Assembly (NCBI RefSeq): GCF_003600155.1
Contig: NZ_QWLD01000040.1
Span: forward strand, 372,001-436,000
Length of the DNA stretch: 64,000 bases
From: Nesterenkonia muleiensis
Lineage (GTDB): Bacteria > Actinomycetota > Actinomycetes > Actinomycetales > Micrococcaceae
Reading direction: 5' to 3'
Numbering within the stretch: the first letter of the stretch is position 1; every line of letters begins with the position of its first letter. A program made the position numbers and the translations under genes. This document shows, one piece after another, positions 54,488-63,500 of this stretch. The notes below the pieces were generated by a model. The model saw only the letters and a list, made by a program, of their open reading frames with translations, had not been told where the DNA came from and ran no database searches.

Positions 54488-55374
54488 CACAAGAGACTCA
54501 GACAGATCCACGCACCAAGTACAAGCACGATCAATACCCAGGGGATCAGGTCCAGGATCAGCCTGGTCTGACCGGGGAGACCACTCCTGAGCCTGACCAC
54601 GGGGAGGAGACCTACGTCGGTCACGGAAGGCTGGAGGGCAAGAAGGCTCTGATCACCGGAGGGGACTCCGGCATTGGCAGAGCCGTGGCCATCGCATACG
54701 CCCGTGAAGGCGCGGATATCGCCTTCGTCCATCTCCCGGAGGAGGCCGAGGATGCGGCGACCACTACAGACTATGTTCGCGAGGCTGGACGGAATGTGGC
54801 TGTCTATGCCGGTGATATCCGTGACGAACCCTTCGCCAAGGACGTCGTGGCACGCACCGTCGAGGACCTCGGCGGCATTGACGTACTGATCCTCAACGCC
54901 GCCTACCAGCGCAAACGTGACGGGATCGCCAGCATCCCCACTGAGGAGGTCAGGCGGGTTTTCGACACCAATCTGCTGGCGCATGTGATCATCACCAGGG
55001 AAGCCGTGCCGCATTTGAAACAGGGTGCCTCGATCATCACTACCACCTCCATTCAGGCCACAGCCCCCGCCCCTCCCCTGGTGGACTATGCGATGACCAA
55101 AGCCGCCCAGAAGGCGTTCACCGAGGCTCTGGCTCAAGAGCTCGGGCCGAAGGGCATCAGGGTCAATGCCGTGGCACCAGGGCCGATCTGGACACCGCTG
55201 ATCCCTGCGACGAACTTCCCGGAGGAGAAGGTCGAACAGTTCGGCGCCGACACCGCCCTGGACCGCCCAGGCCAGCCTGCCGAACTGGCAGGCGCCTATG
55301 TGTATCTCGCCTCTGAGGAGGCCTCCTACACCTCCGGTGCCATCCTCCCGGTCACCGGCGGCAAACCGTTCTGA
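54484..55374 (+). CDS. Short-chain dehydrogenase, stress-associated (YhdF/YghA-like)
   Basis: 296 residues. A 45-residue Gln/Asp/Pro-rich N-terminal extension (KYKHDQYPGDQVQDQPG) precedes a classical SDR: ITGGDSGIGRAVAIAYAREG (cofactor loop), LILNAAYQ (NAxx), TTTSIQA (Ser) and the catalytic YAMTK. It ends in LPVTGGKPF. The N-terminal tail and general sequence match the SDRs found in general-stress operons. It overlaps the upstream dehydrogenase by ATGA. A 67-bp double-hairpin repeat begins at its stop codon. Confidence 0.9.
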   Translation: MTQETQTDPRTKYKHDQYPGDQVQDQPGLTGETTPEPDHGEETYVGHGRLEGKKALITGGDSGIGRAVAIAYAREGADIAFVHLPEEAEDAATTTDYVREAGRNVAVYAGDIRDEPFAKDVVARTVEDLGGIDVLILNAAYQRKRDGIASIPTEEVRRVFDTNLLAHVIITREAVPHLKQGASIITTTSIQATAPAPPLVDYAMTKAAQKAFTEALAQELGPKGIRVNAVAPGPIWTPLIPATNFPEEKVEQFGADTALDRPGQPAELAGAYVYLASEEASYTSGAILPVTGGKPF

Positions 55375-55375
55375 G

Positions 55376-55442
55376 CTGGTCCCGGCGGCGGGGAGACCCC
55401 GCTCGCCTCTCGGCCGCGAGAGCACGGCCATCACGCCTGAAG
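55376..55442 (-). repeat. 67-bp double-hairpin repeat after the SDR stop
   Basis: Exactly 67 bp. On the minus strand it reads CTTCAGGCGTGATGGCC and ends CGCCGGGACCAG. Stems: GGCCGxG/CxCGGCC and GCGGGG-tct-CCCCGC. It starts one base after the SDR stop, the same phase as at lipA. A further 18-base piece of a second unit (CTAGTCCCGGCGGCGG on the plus strand, 55445-55460) follows. Confidence 0.85.
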
Positions 55443-55508
55443 CGCTAGTCCCGGCGGCGGAAAATATGCTTGCTACGCAGTCACAACGGCCTCAAAAGGA
55501 GCACAGCA

Positions 55509-55769
55509 ATGGCACGGTCACGTGTGAAAGATGAAGAACTCTACGAGAAGCTCCGTGAGGAGCAGGACTACTCCAAGGAGAAAGCGGCACGGATCGCCAA
55601 TGCTGCGGCCAAGGAAGGGAGGTCGGCTCAGGGGAAGAAGGGCGGAGGATCTCCGCAGTACGAGGACTGGACTGTCGATCAGCTCAAAACCCGTGCCAAG
55701 GAACTGGAGCTCACCGGATACTCAGCCCTCAACAAAAGTGAACTCATCGACCTGTTGCGCAATCACTGA
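55509..55769 (+). CDS. Small basic protein with a Rho N-terminal (SAP-like) domain
   Basis: 86 residues. The first half is charged (MARSRVKDEELYEKLREEQ, YSKEKAARIANAAAKEG), followed by a Gly/Lys linker. The second half, YEDWTVDQLKTRAKELELTG-YSALNKSELIDLLR, is a Rho-N/SAP helix-extended-helix fold that binds nucleic acid. Proteins of this form are common in actinobacterial stress regions; no precise role is known. ATG 55509 is chosen for the AAAAGGAG site; an in-frame ATG at 55470 lacks one. It converges on the ACR3-like gene, and the stop regions overlap by seven bases (55763-55769). Confidence 0.8.
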   Translation: MARSRVKDEELYEKLREEQDYSKEKAARIANAAAKEGRSAQGKKGGGSPQYEDWTVDQLKTRAKELELTGYSALNKSELIDLLRNH

Positions 55770-56731
55770 GCGGCTCTGGGCTCAGGAAACAGCACTCGCG
55801 GGACGAACCAGAGATAGCAGATCATCCCGAGCAGTTCCACCATGGACTGCATCACGATCACGATGGCCGCGATCTCCCACCCTGCCGGAAGGGACAGCGC
55901 GAAGGGCAGCACGATGAAGGAGTTCCGTGTGCCGAGCGTAAAGGCTAGAGTTCGTCCCTGCTCCATGGGGAGCCTGGCCACTGCCGCCAATGCACGGGCG
56001 ATGATTAAGCTGAGGACCAGAAAACTGGCAGCAACCGCTATGACAACAGGCAACAGGTGAAGCGTCTCATAGGCCTGCCCTGCGTGACTGACAGCCACGA
56101 GGAAGACAACAAGCGCCAGCAGAGGGACCGGCCACCAGCTCACGGCAGATGTGAATTGCCGGTACCCAGGGCCTCGAGAGAGCAGAAGCTCACTGAGCGC
56201 CGCCAGCCCCAGAGGCAGCAGCACGACCACAAGAGCTGGCCAGATATCGGCGGGGGTGAAGACAGAGGTCAATTCTTCCCCTGCCATGAGCCAGAGATAC
56301 AAGGGCAGCAGAAGGAATTGGACAATCAACAGCGTCGGAGCCAGAACCGTTGCTCCGGTGGCATCACCCTTGCCTAGCTGGGTGAAGGTGATGAACCAGT
56401 CGGTGCACGGGACCAGGAGAACCAGCAGCAGGCCCAGCCGCAGCGCTTGGTCCTCAGGGGCGAACTGGACCAGACCCCATACCACCACAGGCATGACGGC
56501 GAAGTTCCCGATCAGGGCTGTGAGCAAAAGCCTGGCATCCTTGAATGCCTGTGGAACAGCTCTTATGCGCACTTGAGTAAAAGTGGCATAGAGCAACAGC
56601 GCCAGCGCGGGCCAGACCAGCGCGTCAAGGCTCTCCCCGGCTCCAGGCCAGAGGCTGCCGGCCGCCAGACCCAGAAGCAGCGCCAGCAGATAGATCCATA
56701 CTTGGCGCCGTTCCAGGGTTTCCCTGGTCAT
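55763..56731 (-). CDS. ACR3 / bile acid:sodium symporter-family transporter
   Basis: 322 residues with about ten transmembrane helices. The family block LLLVLLVPCTDWFITFTQLGKGD (helix 4 with a Cys before the TD pair) resembles the ACR3 arsenite-efflux group, and the later TRNSFIVLPFALSLP matches the bile acid:sodium symporter fold. Export of arsenite is possible, but there is no ArsR or ArsC nearby and the gene ends a sugar-lactone operon, so another anion may be the substrate. Its ATG (56729-56731) overlaps the stop of the ASRT-like gene by two bases. Confidence 0.75.
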   Translation of the reverse strand: MTRETLERRQVWIYLLALLLGLAAGSLWPGAGESLDALVWPALALLLYATFTQVRIRAVPQAFKDARLLLTALIGNFAVMPVVVWGLVQFAPEDQALRLGLLLVLLVPCTDWFITFTQLGKGDATGATVLAPTLLIVQFLLLPLYLWLMAGEELTSVFTPADIWPALVVVLLPLGLAALSELLLSRGPGYRQFTSAVSWWPVPLLALVVFLVAVSHAGQAYETLHLLPVVIAVAASFLVLSLIIARALAAVARLPMEQGRTLAFTLGTRNSFIVLPFALSLPAGWEIAAIVIVMQSMVELLGMICYLWFVPRVLFPEPRAAQ

Positions 56732-57126
56732 TCGCCAGCAGGATTCAGGTGCGAGACCGCGAGCTGGCCGTTGCGGGAGTCGAGGTAGTACAGCTGGGCG
56801 ACTACGGGCACGTCGGATTCGACGACCAGTCCGTAGGGCTTATCCAGTGCAGGGGCCTGAGGGTCGATCAGGTCATTGATCCTCTGGTGCTTGACCCGCT
56901 GTGGCTCTACCAGCACCTCATAGGGGCCCACGGGGTCAGTGTCTTCGTAGTAGAACGTCAGTCTGGCGCATGCCCCTTGCCCTGAGGTATTGAGCAGGCA
57001 CAGCGTATTGCGGCTGGTGAAATCCGGCTCCTGTCCGGTGCTCGCGGATGGAACGAATCCGGCGGAGAAGACCCAGGTCCTGCGGCCCAGGCCGGAGCCG
57101 TCGTGGTTCCTGCCAAAAATGCTCAT
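56728..57126 (-). CDS. Sensory rhodopsin transducer (ASRT)-like protein
   Basis: 132 residues of the family named for the Anabaena sensory rhodopsin transducer. Diagnostic blocks: TWVFSAGFVPSAS, NTLCLLNTSGQGACARLTF, YYEDTDPVGPYEVLVEPQR, HQRINDLIDPQAP, and PVVAQLYYLDSRNGQLA. Family members form beta-rich tetramers and most occur without any rhodopsin; a carbohydrate-linked role has been proposed for them. No rhodopsin gene is in this window. The start is coupled (TGATG at 57124-57128) to the sugar-lactone oxidase gene and the end is coupled to the transporter gene, which supports a role in sugar metabolism here. Confidence 0.82.
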   Translation of the reverse strand: MSIFGRNHDGSGLGRRTWVFSAGFVPSASTGQEPDFTSRNTLCLLNTSGQGACARLTFYYEDTDPVGPYEVLVEPQRVKHQRINDLIDPQAPALDKPYGLVVESDVPVVAQLYYLDSRNGQLAVSHLNPAGE

Positions 57127-58337
57127 CAGCTCTCCTCCCCCAGCAGCTCATGCAGGTAGTCGTTCATGAAGATGCTATCGGGGTCCAGCTGACGGCGGAT
57201 GCGCCGGAAGCCGTCCCAGTCGGGATAGAGCCTAGCAAGCTCGTATGCTGTCAGCCGGTGCTTCTTGCCCCAGTGGGGCCGTCCGCCGAACTCCCAGTAG
57301 ATCGGCTCGATGTCCTCGAAATACTCCTGATACGGCAGCGTAGTGTTCTGCAGCAGTGCGATGGTCATGGTCGGCCGCCCCTGGGCGTTGGAGAGCATGG
57401 CCTGATCCGGCGCGATAGTGCGCACCAGAACCCGCCAGCCCACCTGCGCGCGGTGCTTGGCCTTGATCCGCTCACGGACCTGTCGGAAGGCCGTGAGCTC
57501 CTGGTCGAAGGGGAGCATGTACTCCATCTCTTCGAACGGCAGATGCCGGTCATTGGGAATGATTTGGTAGTTCGGCCCAACGGTCTCTGTCTTCAGACGG
57601 CTGTGTGGCTGGCCTTCTGGGGTGAGAACGGGTTCCTCCCCGGGCTTGTTCAACATACGGATCTGAGCCAGGTCACTGCGTGGATACCAGTAGAAGTCCA
57701 TACTGCGGTTGGACTCCACCAGCTCTGCATAGTTCTCCAGCACCCAGTCGATATGGGTGATCCAGTTCTGCCTGTGGAGGTGGTGGGCCTCCTCCACCCG
57801 AAGGGTCAGCGAGGTAAAGATGCCCAGCGCGCCGAGCGAGACCTGGGCGGCACGAAGAAGATCATGCTGCTCTCCCTGACTGGCATCGACGCCGAAGGCC
57901 ACTTCCTCCCCCAGTCCGTTCACCAGGGTTCCGCCGATCACTGTGGAGGAAAGGTTGCCCAGAGTCATGCCCGATCCGTGGGTGCCGGTGGAGACCGCAC
58001 CGGCGATGGACTGATAGTCCACGTCGCCGAGATTCTCCATGGCGAGCCCATACTGGGCCAACTGCTCCCCCAGGTCGCGCAGCCCCGTGCCGGGCCGCAC
58101 TCTGGCCCACCCGGCATCGGCATCGGCGGCCATCAGCCCGGACATCCTCTCCAGGGAGACCACGGTACCGTCAGTGACAAAAATCGGCATGGAGGAATGC
58201 CCGGAGCCTACCGGGCGGAGAGTACTGTCGCGGGCGCGAGCCTTTTTCACCAGCCTGGCCACCTGGCTGGTGTTCCTCGGCCTCGCTATCTCACCAGGGG
58301 TGAAACTTACCGAACCGGACCAGTTGGTGTATGACAC
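57126..58337 (-). CDS. D-arabinono-1,4-lactone oxidase family (FAD, VAO fold)
   Basis: About 403 residues. Flavin oxidoreductase of the aldonolactone oxidase group, acting on sugar lactones or alditols. FAD-domain text: ARPRNTSQVARLVKKAR, VGSGHSSMPI (His in the position often used for the flavin), AGAVSTGTHGSG. The C-terminal ALO domain has GGRPHWGKKHRLTAYELARLYPDW and LDPDSIFMNDYL. No signal peptide, so it is probably cytosolic. The GTG at 58335-58337 has AGAGGA about six bases upstream; a GTG at 58343 is the alternative. It begins 10 nt after the epimerase-like gene and is coupled to the ASRT-like gene by TGATG. Confidence 0.87.
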   Translation of the reverse strand: MSYTNWSGSVSFTPGEIARPRNTSQVARLVKKARARDSTLRPVGSGHSSMPIFVTDGTVVSLERMSGLMAADADAGWARVRPGTGLRDLGEQLAQYGLAMENLGDVDYQSIAGAVSTGTHGSGMTLGNLSSTVIGGTLVNGLGEEVAFGVDASQGEQHDLLRAAQVSLGALGIFTSLTLRVEEAHHLHRQNWITHIDWVLENYAELVESNRSMDFYWYPRSDLAQIRMLNKPGEEPVLTPEGQPHSRLKTETVGPNYQIIPNDRHLPFEEMEYMLPFDQELTAFRQVRERIKAKHRAQVGWRVLVRTIAPDQAMLSNAQGRPTMTIALLQNTTLPYQEYFEDIEPIYWEFGGRPHWGKKHRLTAYELARLYPDWDGFRRIRRQLDPDSIFMNDYLHELLGEES

Positions 58338-58347
58338 GTTCACTCCT

Positions 58348-59946
58348 CTACAGCTGCGGTGTGAGGGTCTCTTGGCCTGTGCGGAATGCTCGCTGCCGGG
58401 CATAGGTGTGGACCTCGTGGAGGATCTCACGCTGCTCATCGGCAGCGTCGATGAGCTCATCAAAGACTCCGCGGGGTACTCCCAGCTGTTCTGCGTAGTC
58501 AGAGAGCACCTCCCACCCCTGGCGTTTGGCGGTGATCGCAGCGATCATGAGCTCTGCCTCCAGCACCAGCGCTGAGGGGGAACGTTTCAAGGGCCGGCGT
58601 GCGTAGGGCTTCAGCCGGGCGACCTTCTCCCCCACCCAGAACAGCGGAGCGGCCACAGCCGGGCGCGGGAACCCCTGGCGCTGCATGAGTGCGGAGAGCC
58701 ACTGGTGCTCTGAGCCGATGGTCTCAGCCACCTGGGCCAACTGCGGGTAGACCGGAGTGTCCACGAACGCCTCAGCCATCGCGGAGATGCGCTCGACGCC
58801 TGCGGTGGCGCCAGCCAGGTGGTCAGCCATATATCCGCGCAACAGCGTGGAGTCGACATCATCGGCAAGCATGTGGTCCTCATCCGGCAGCCGGTGGGAC
58901 CAGTGTCCGGGTTCACCGCGTGGCCGCATAGGTGCTGAGCTGCGCCCAGCGCCAGAGCTCAGGCCATTGATCAGCTCCTCCAGCGCCTCGGCAGCGGTGA
59001 CACGGGGTTCCCATCCCAGTTCTGTCTTCGCCCGGGTGGTGTCCATGACCGGCGCATGCTGGGCCATCTCCAACCACCCTTCGTCCATAGGCAGCAGATG
59101 CGCTCGGTGTGCAGCCTTGACCAGTGGCTTCAACGGGGAGAACGGAACCGGCACATACGTTTTGCCTGAGTCACGCCCAGTGACGACCTGGGCGATTGCC
59201 TCTGCGGTAAGCAGGTCATCGGCGGCGATGTTGAAAGCTCCGCGGGCACCACGAATAACGGCCTCGGCGAAAGCAGCGGCGGCGTCCAGGGAGTGGACCG
59301 CCTGAAGACGGAGTCCGTGGGGCACCGGAATCACCGGTGGGCGGATCTTTTCCAGCAACTGCACCGGTGCCAGTGAACCGACGAAGTAGCGCTGGATCTC
59401 AGCGCCGGCATCGGACTGGAACATCAGTCCCGGGCGCAGACGGGCCAGGCTGATCTCCGGATGGAGCGCCTCGAATTCGTCCATCACCCGCTCCTGGGCG
59501 GACTTGTCCTGGCTGTAGTGGGAGCCGGCAATGCCGTCGATCCCCCAGGTCTCGTCCCGGGCGGCGTCGTCGTCCACCGGTGAATAGGCGCCTACGGAGG
59601 AGGCCACCGCGATTCGCGGCACAGAGGCCTCAGCGGCGGCCTGGAGCACATGCTTGGTGCCATCGACATTGACTCTGCGCAGCAGCTCACGTTTGTCATT
59701 GGGCTGGATGAGCCAGGCCAAGTGGATGACAGCGTCTGCACCGGCGAAATGCTCAGCCAGAGTCTGGACCGACTCCGGGAACTGCACATCAGCAGTGGCC
59801 CAGTCAGCGTGGCGATAAGGCTCGGCGTCCGCCTCGGGCACCCGACGGGCGATCCCGAGCACGGAGCTGACCTCATCACGGGAGGCCAGCTCTCTCAGCA
59901 GAGCGGTTCCGATATTTCCAGTGGCTCCAACAACGGCAACACGCAT
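58348..59946 (-). CDS. NAD-dependent epimerase/dehydratase-like protein with C-terminal helical domain
   Basis: 532 residues. The first 320 form an extended SDR fold: AVVGATGNIGTALLREL (NAD loop), DAVIHLAWLIQP, AVASSVGAYSP, and a YSQDK active-site motif (Tyr and Lys). The last 200 residues are all helical (HMLADDVDSTLLRGYMADHLAG, AETIGSEHQWLSALMQ, LEAELMIAAITAKRQGW, EQREILHEVHTYARQR). Their E/H spacing resembles ferritin-like four-helix bundles, which is a weak inference. ATG 59944-59946 is preferred, with GGAGG 11 nt upstream. It is the first gene of a four-gene operon and shares its upstream region, including a LexA box, with the divergent dnaE2 operon. Confidence 0.8.
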   Translation of the reverse strand: MRVAVVGATGNIGTALLRELASRDEVSSVLGIARRVPEADAEPYRHADWATADVQFPESVQTLAEHFAGADAVIHLAWLIQPNDKRELLRRVNVDGTKHVLQAAAEASVPRIAVASSVGAYSPVDDDAARDETWGIDGIAGSHYSQDKSAQERVMDEFEALHPEISLARLRPGLMFQSDAGAEIQRYFVGSLAPVQLLEKIRPPVIPVPHGLRLQAVHSLDAAAAFAEAVIRGARGAFNIAADDLLTAEAIAQVVTGRDSGKTYVPVPFSPLKPLVKAAHRAHLLPMDEGWLEMAQHAPVMDTTRAKTELGWEPRVTAAEALEELINGLSSGAGRSSAPMRPRGEPGHWSHRLPDEDHMLADDVDSTLLRGYMADHLAGATAGVERISAMAEAFVDTPVYPQLAQVAETIGSEHQWLSALMQRQGFPRPAVAAPLFWVGEKVARLKPYARRPLKRSPSALVLEAELMIAAITAKRQGWEVLSDYAEQLGVPRGVFDELIDAADEQREILHEVHTYARQRAFRTGQETLTPQL

Positions 59947-60111
59947 ATCGACCAATTCCTCCAAAAGACCTCATTCAACCTTGCGTGCTTCTCAGCAGAT
60001 CATATTGGGCTGGAACTTTCCAGGACACTCGCTGAACATCAGAGCACACTGCCCCAACGGATCCCAGCCGGCTGGAAGCGTCTCCGGAGCCAGAGTTAGG
60101 CTGTATTGATA

Positions 60112-60127
60112 TCGAAACTGTGTTCGA
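60112..60127. promoter_or_regulatory. LexA (SOS) box
   Basis: TCGAAACTGTGTTCGA differs by one base from the actinobacterial SOS palindrome TCGAAC-N4-GTTCGA. It lies 54 nt upstream of the DUF6504-dnaE2 operon start and 165 nt from the divergent epimerase gene, so DNA damage control of dnaE2 is likely. Confidence 0.85.
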
Positions 60128-60181
60128 ATACGATGGGTGAGCTTCCCATCAGGTTCGCGCCATGTATTCAAGGAGCCTGAG

Positions 60182-60508
60182 ATGACTTTGACCGCAGGAC
60201 TGACCGAAGCGGTGGAGGTGGTCACCGATGATCACGGCTGCCCGGTCCACTTATGGTGGCAGAACCGGGGGTACGACGTCGTGGCCGAACCGGTCCGCTG
60301 GTTCGCCCGCCGCCGCTGGTGGATAGAGGAGGCCCGCGCTGAACGTGGGCGAGCCGGACTGGTGGCCCAGGAGATCTGGCGGATTCAGATTCAGGATCCA
60401 CAGACCGCCTCCCGCAGCACTGTGGATGTGGGCCGAAGCCTTCCCGCTGACCGTTGGCGGCTGCTGCGCATTCATGAGGTCCCGGCGGAGCCTGAGGAGG
60501 TGGAGTGA
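60182..60508 (+). CDS. DUF6504 family protein
   Basis: 108 residues. Actinobacterial family usually encoded between the Y-family polymerase-like ImuB and DnaE2; function unknown. It has the tryptophan-rich block HLWWQNRGYDVVAEPVRWFARRRWWIEEARAER and ends in the EIWRIQIQ...WRLLRIHEV stretch. An AAGGAG site precedes ATG 60182 by six bases. It overlaps dnaE2 by four bases (GTGA). The expected imuB gene is missing upstream: the neighbour there is a divergent epimerase gene. A LexA box lies 54 nt before the start. Confidence 0.85.
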   Translation: MTLTAGLTEAVEVVTDDHGCPVHLWWQNRGYDVVAEPVRWFARRRWWIEEARAERGRAGLVAQEIWRIQIQDPQTASRSTVDVGRSLPADRWRLLRIHEVPAEPEEVE

Positions 60509-63500
60509 CCTTCACCCACCTGCATGTGGCCAGCAGCTTCTCCAGCCACTACGGAACTGCCACTCCGGCCGAGCTTGCAGCGGCTGCCGCCGCCTCTGGT
60601 GCAGAAGCACTGGCGTTGACCGACCGGGATGGGCTCTATGGAGCCATCCAGCACGTCGCCGCCTGCGCTGAGCACGGTGTGACTCCCCTCCTGGGCGCTG
60701 ATCTCGCCGTAGCCGGGTATGGCCGGGTCACGGTGCTGGCCCACGGCAGCGCCGATGGTTACACGGCGCTCTGCCGAGCAGTGTCGGCAGCCCATAGGGG
60801 CACTTCGGCAACCGGGTCCAGTCCCGATCCTCAGCTGAGCCGGGAGACACTCGCCCAGTATGTGCGTGGCGCACAGGCATCATCCTGCCGGCTGTTTGTC
60901 CTGCTGGGCCCTGAGTCCGACGTCGGTCTGGCCGCTGCGGCACGCCGCTACCGCGCTGCCCGCACTGCACTGAGACAGTGGCGGCAGGCACTGGGAGAAG
61001 CGGTGTATGTTGAGCTGGTCACCCATCTGGCCCCGCCCGGGGAGAGGCTGTCCACCGCTCACGCCGCACGGATGCTCTCGGTGGCCGAGACCTGCCGGAC
61101 ACCTTCAGTGCTGACCAACGCCGTACGGCTGTGCGCGGCGGAGCAGGCGGCCACCGCGGATGTGCTCGACGCCGTACGAGTGCTCAGCGACCTGAACTCG
61201 GCTCCGCTGCAGCCCAATGACCAGGGGTGGCTGAAACCTCCTGATCAGATGAGGCGTATCGCCGAGGAGATCAGTGCGGTCAGCACCTCCTCAGCGAATG
61301 CTGCCCAGATCCTGACCGCCACCGCGGAACTGGCCGCAGCATGCCGGCTGAACCCGGCACAGCATATGAGCTATGGATCACCGAAGATCCCCGAGGCCAG
61401 CGTGATCGGAGTCCAGGGCTCGGCCGAGGCGGAGCTGCGCCTGCGCTGTGAACAGGGGTTGGGCGAAAGGCTGGAGGAGCCTGAGGTGCACAGGCGGCTG
61501 GAACATGAGCTGGCCATCATCGCTGACCTGGGCTTCGCCGGGTATTTCCTCACTGTCGCTGAAGTCGCTGATCTGATCACAGGGCTTGGCGTACGCTGCG
61601 CGGCCCGTGGTTCAGGGGTGTCCTCGCTGGTGGTGCACGCACTGGGGATCAGCCCCATCGACCCGCTGGCCCATGGGCTGATCTTCGAGCGGTTTCTCTC
61701 CCGGCAGCGGACCACTCTGCCGGATATCGACCTTGACGTCGAGTCAGCCCGCCGCCACGAGATCTACCGGAAGATCTTTGAACGCTTCGGTGCCCAGCGG
61801 GTGACTCTGATGAGTATGCAGAATGCCTACCGCATCCGCGGAGCGCTCCGCGACGCCGGGATGGCGCTGGGGATGCCTGCCGAGGAAATCGACCAGCTTG
61901 CTGACATCATGTGGCGTTTCCCGGCCTGCGAATTTCGCCAGGCTCTGGAGAGCAAGCCTGAGCTCAAGCAGCTGGCGGAGCGTCTCAACGCTGAGCGCCT
62001 CTCCGGCCGCGCCCAGCTTGATCTGCTGGTGGATCTCACTGAACGGCTCGACCGGCTCCCCCGGCACATCGCCACCCACCCCTGCGGAGTGATCCTGGGT
62101 GATAAGAACCTGCTCAACCTGACCCCGGTCCAGCCCAGCGGGGTCACCGGACTGCCGATGAGCCAATTCGGCAAAGATGACATGGACCCTGCAGGATTCA
62201 TCAAGCTGGACATCCTCGGAGTCCGGATGCAGTCGGCCATCGCGCACTGCCTCGAAGAGGTCGAGCGCACCACCGGGCAGCGTATTGACTTAGATGCGAT
62301 TGACGATGAGGACAAGCCCACTTTCGACCTCATCCGATCCACCAACACCCTGGGGTGCTTCCAGATCGAGTCGCCCGGCCAACGCGAGCTGGTCGGCAAG
62401 CTGGTGCCCCAGACCTTTGAAGACCTGATCGTAGACATCTCGCTCTTCCGCCCCGGCCCGATGGGTGCGGGCATGGTGCGCCCCTATTTGGAGCGTCGGC
62501 ATGAGTTCGAACCGGTCCGGTACCTGCATCCCAGCCTCACACCCATCCTTGAGGAGACCCTGGGTGTGGTGATCTATCACGAACAGGTGCTGCGGATCTT
62601 CTGCACCATGACCGGCTGCGGGCTCGATGAGGCCGATGGGCTTCGCCGGGGTCTGTCGGAAGGGGACCGCATAGCCGGCATCGAGAGGTTTTTCCGTGCC
62701 GAAGCCGCCGAGCACGGCTATTCCCAGGAGGTGATCGATGAGATCTGGCGGCAGCTGGTCAGCTTCGGCTCCTTCGGCTTCTGCAAAGCGCATGCGGTGG
62801 CATTTGCGGTGCCGACCTATCAGTCTGCGTGGCTGAAGGCCCACCACCCTGCAGCTTTCATGGCCGGTCTGTTCGAGCATGATCCGGGAATGTACCCGCT
62901 GCGTCTTCTGGTGGCCGAGGCACGCCGGCTGGGTATCCCGGTGCTGCCGATGGACGTCAACCGCTCCACCGGTCACTACCGGCTGGAAGAGTTGACGACG
63001 ACGCCTCAGGCGGGACAACCGGCTTGGGGGATCCGTATGGCCCTGACCACTCTGAAAAAAATATCTGCTGCAGAGATCCGGCGGATCGAACGTGAGCAGC
63101 CTTTTGACTCCCTGGCCGATGTGCGGGACCGGGCCACACCGCGCAGCTCTACGCTGAAGGCACTGGCCCAGGTTGGTGCGCTGGACTCCTTCTTGCCCGA
63201 GGGCACAGGCCGTCACCGCCGTCATGATCTGTACGCCTGGATCGAACGCAGCGGGCGACTGCGCGCCAAACAACCACCGCCCCCTCAGGTGCACGGGCAG
63301 CTCGCGCTGCCGCTGGCTGACACTGAGATCAGTCAGCTTCCTGCCGTACTGCCCGGGCCCACTGATACCGAGGTGATCTCCACCGAGATGGCACTGACCA
63401 CAGTTGACTCCTCCGGTCATGTGATGAGCCTCTACCGCGAGCAGCTGGATGCTGCGGGGTTGACTTATGCTGAAAAACTGCTGCAGCAGCGCAGTGGGGC

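Noticed and set aside
55763-56731. Arsenic-resistance operon
   Set aside because: Only an ACR3-like transporter is present; no ArsR, ArsC or ArsR-type operator was seen and the gene is embedded in a sugar-lactone operon.
56728-57126. Possible light-sensing system because of the ASRT-like protein
   Set aside because: No rhodopsin, retinal-synthesis or two-component gene is in the window, and most members of this family occur without rhodopsin.
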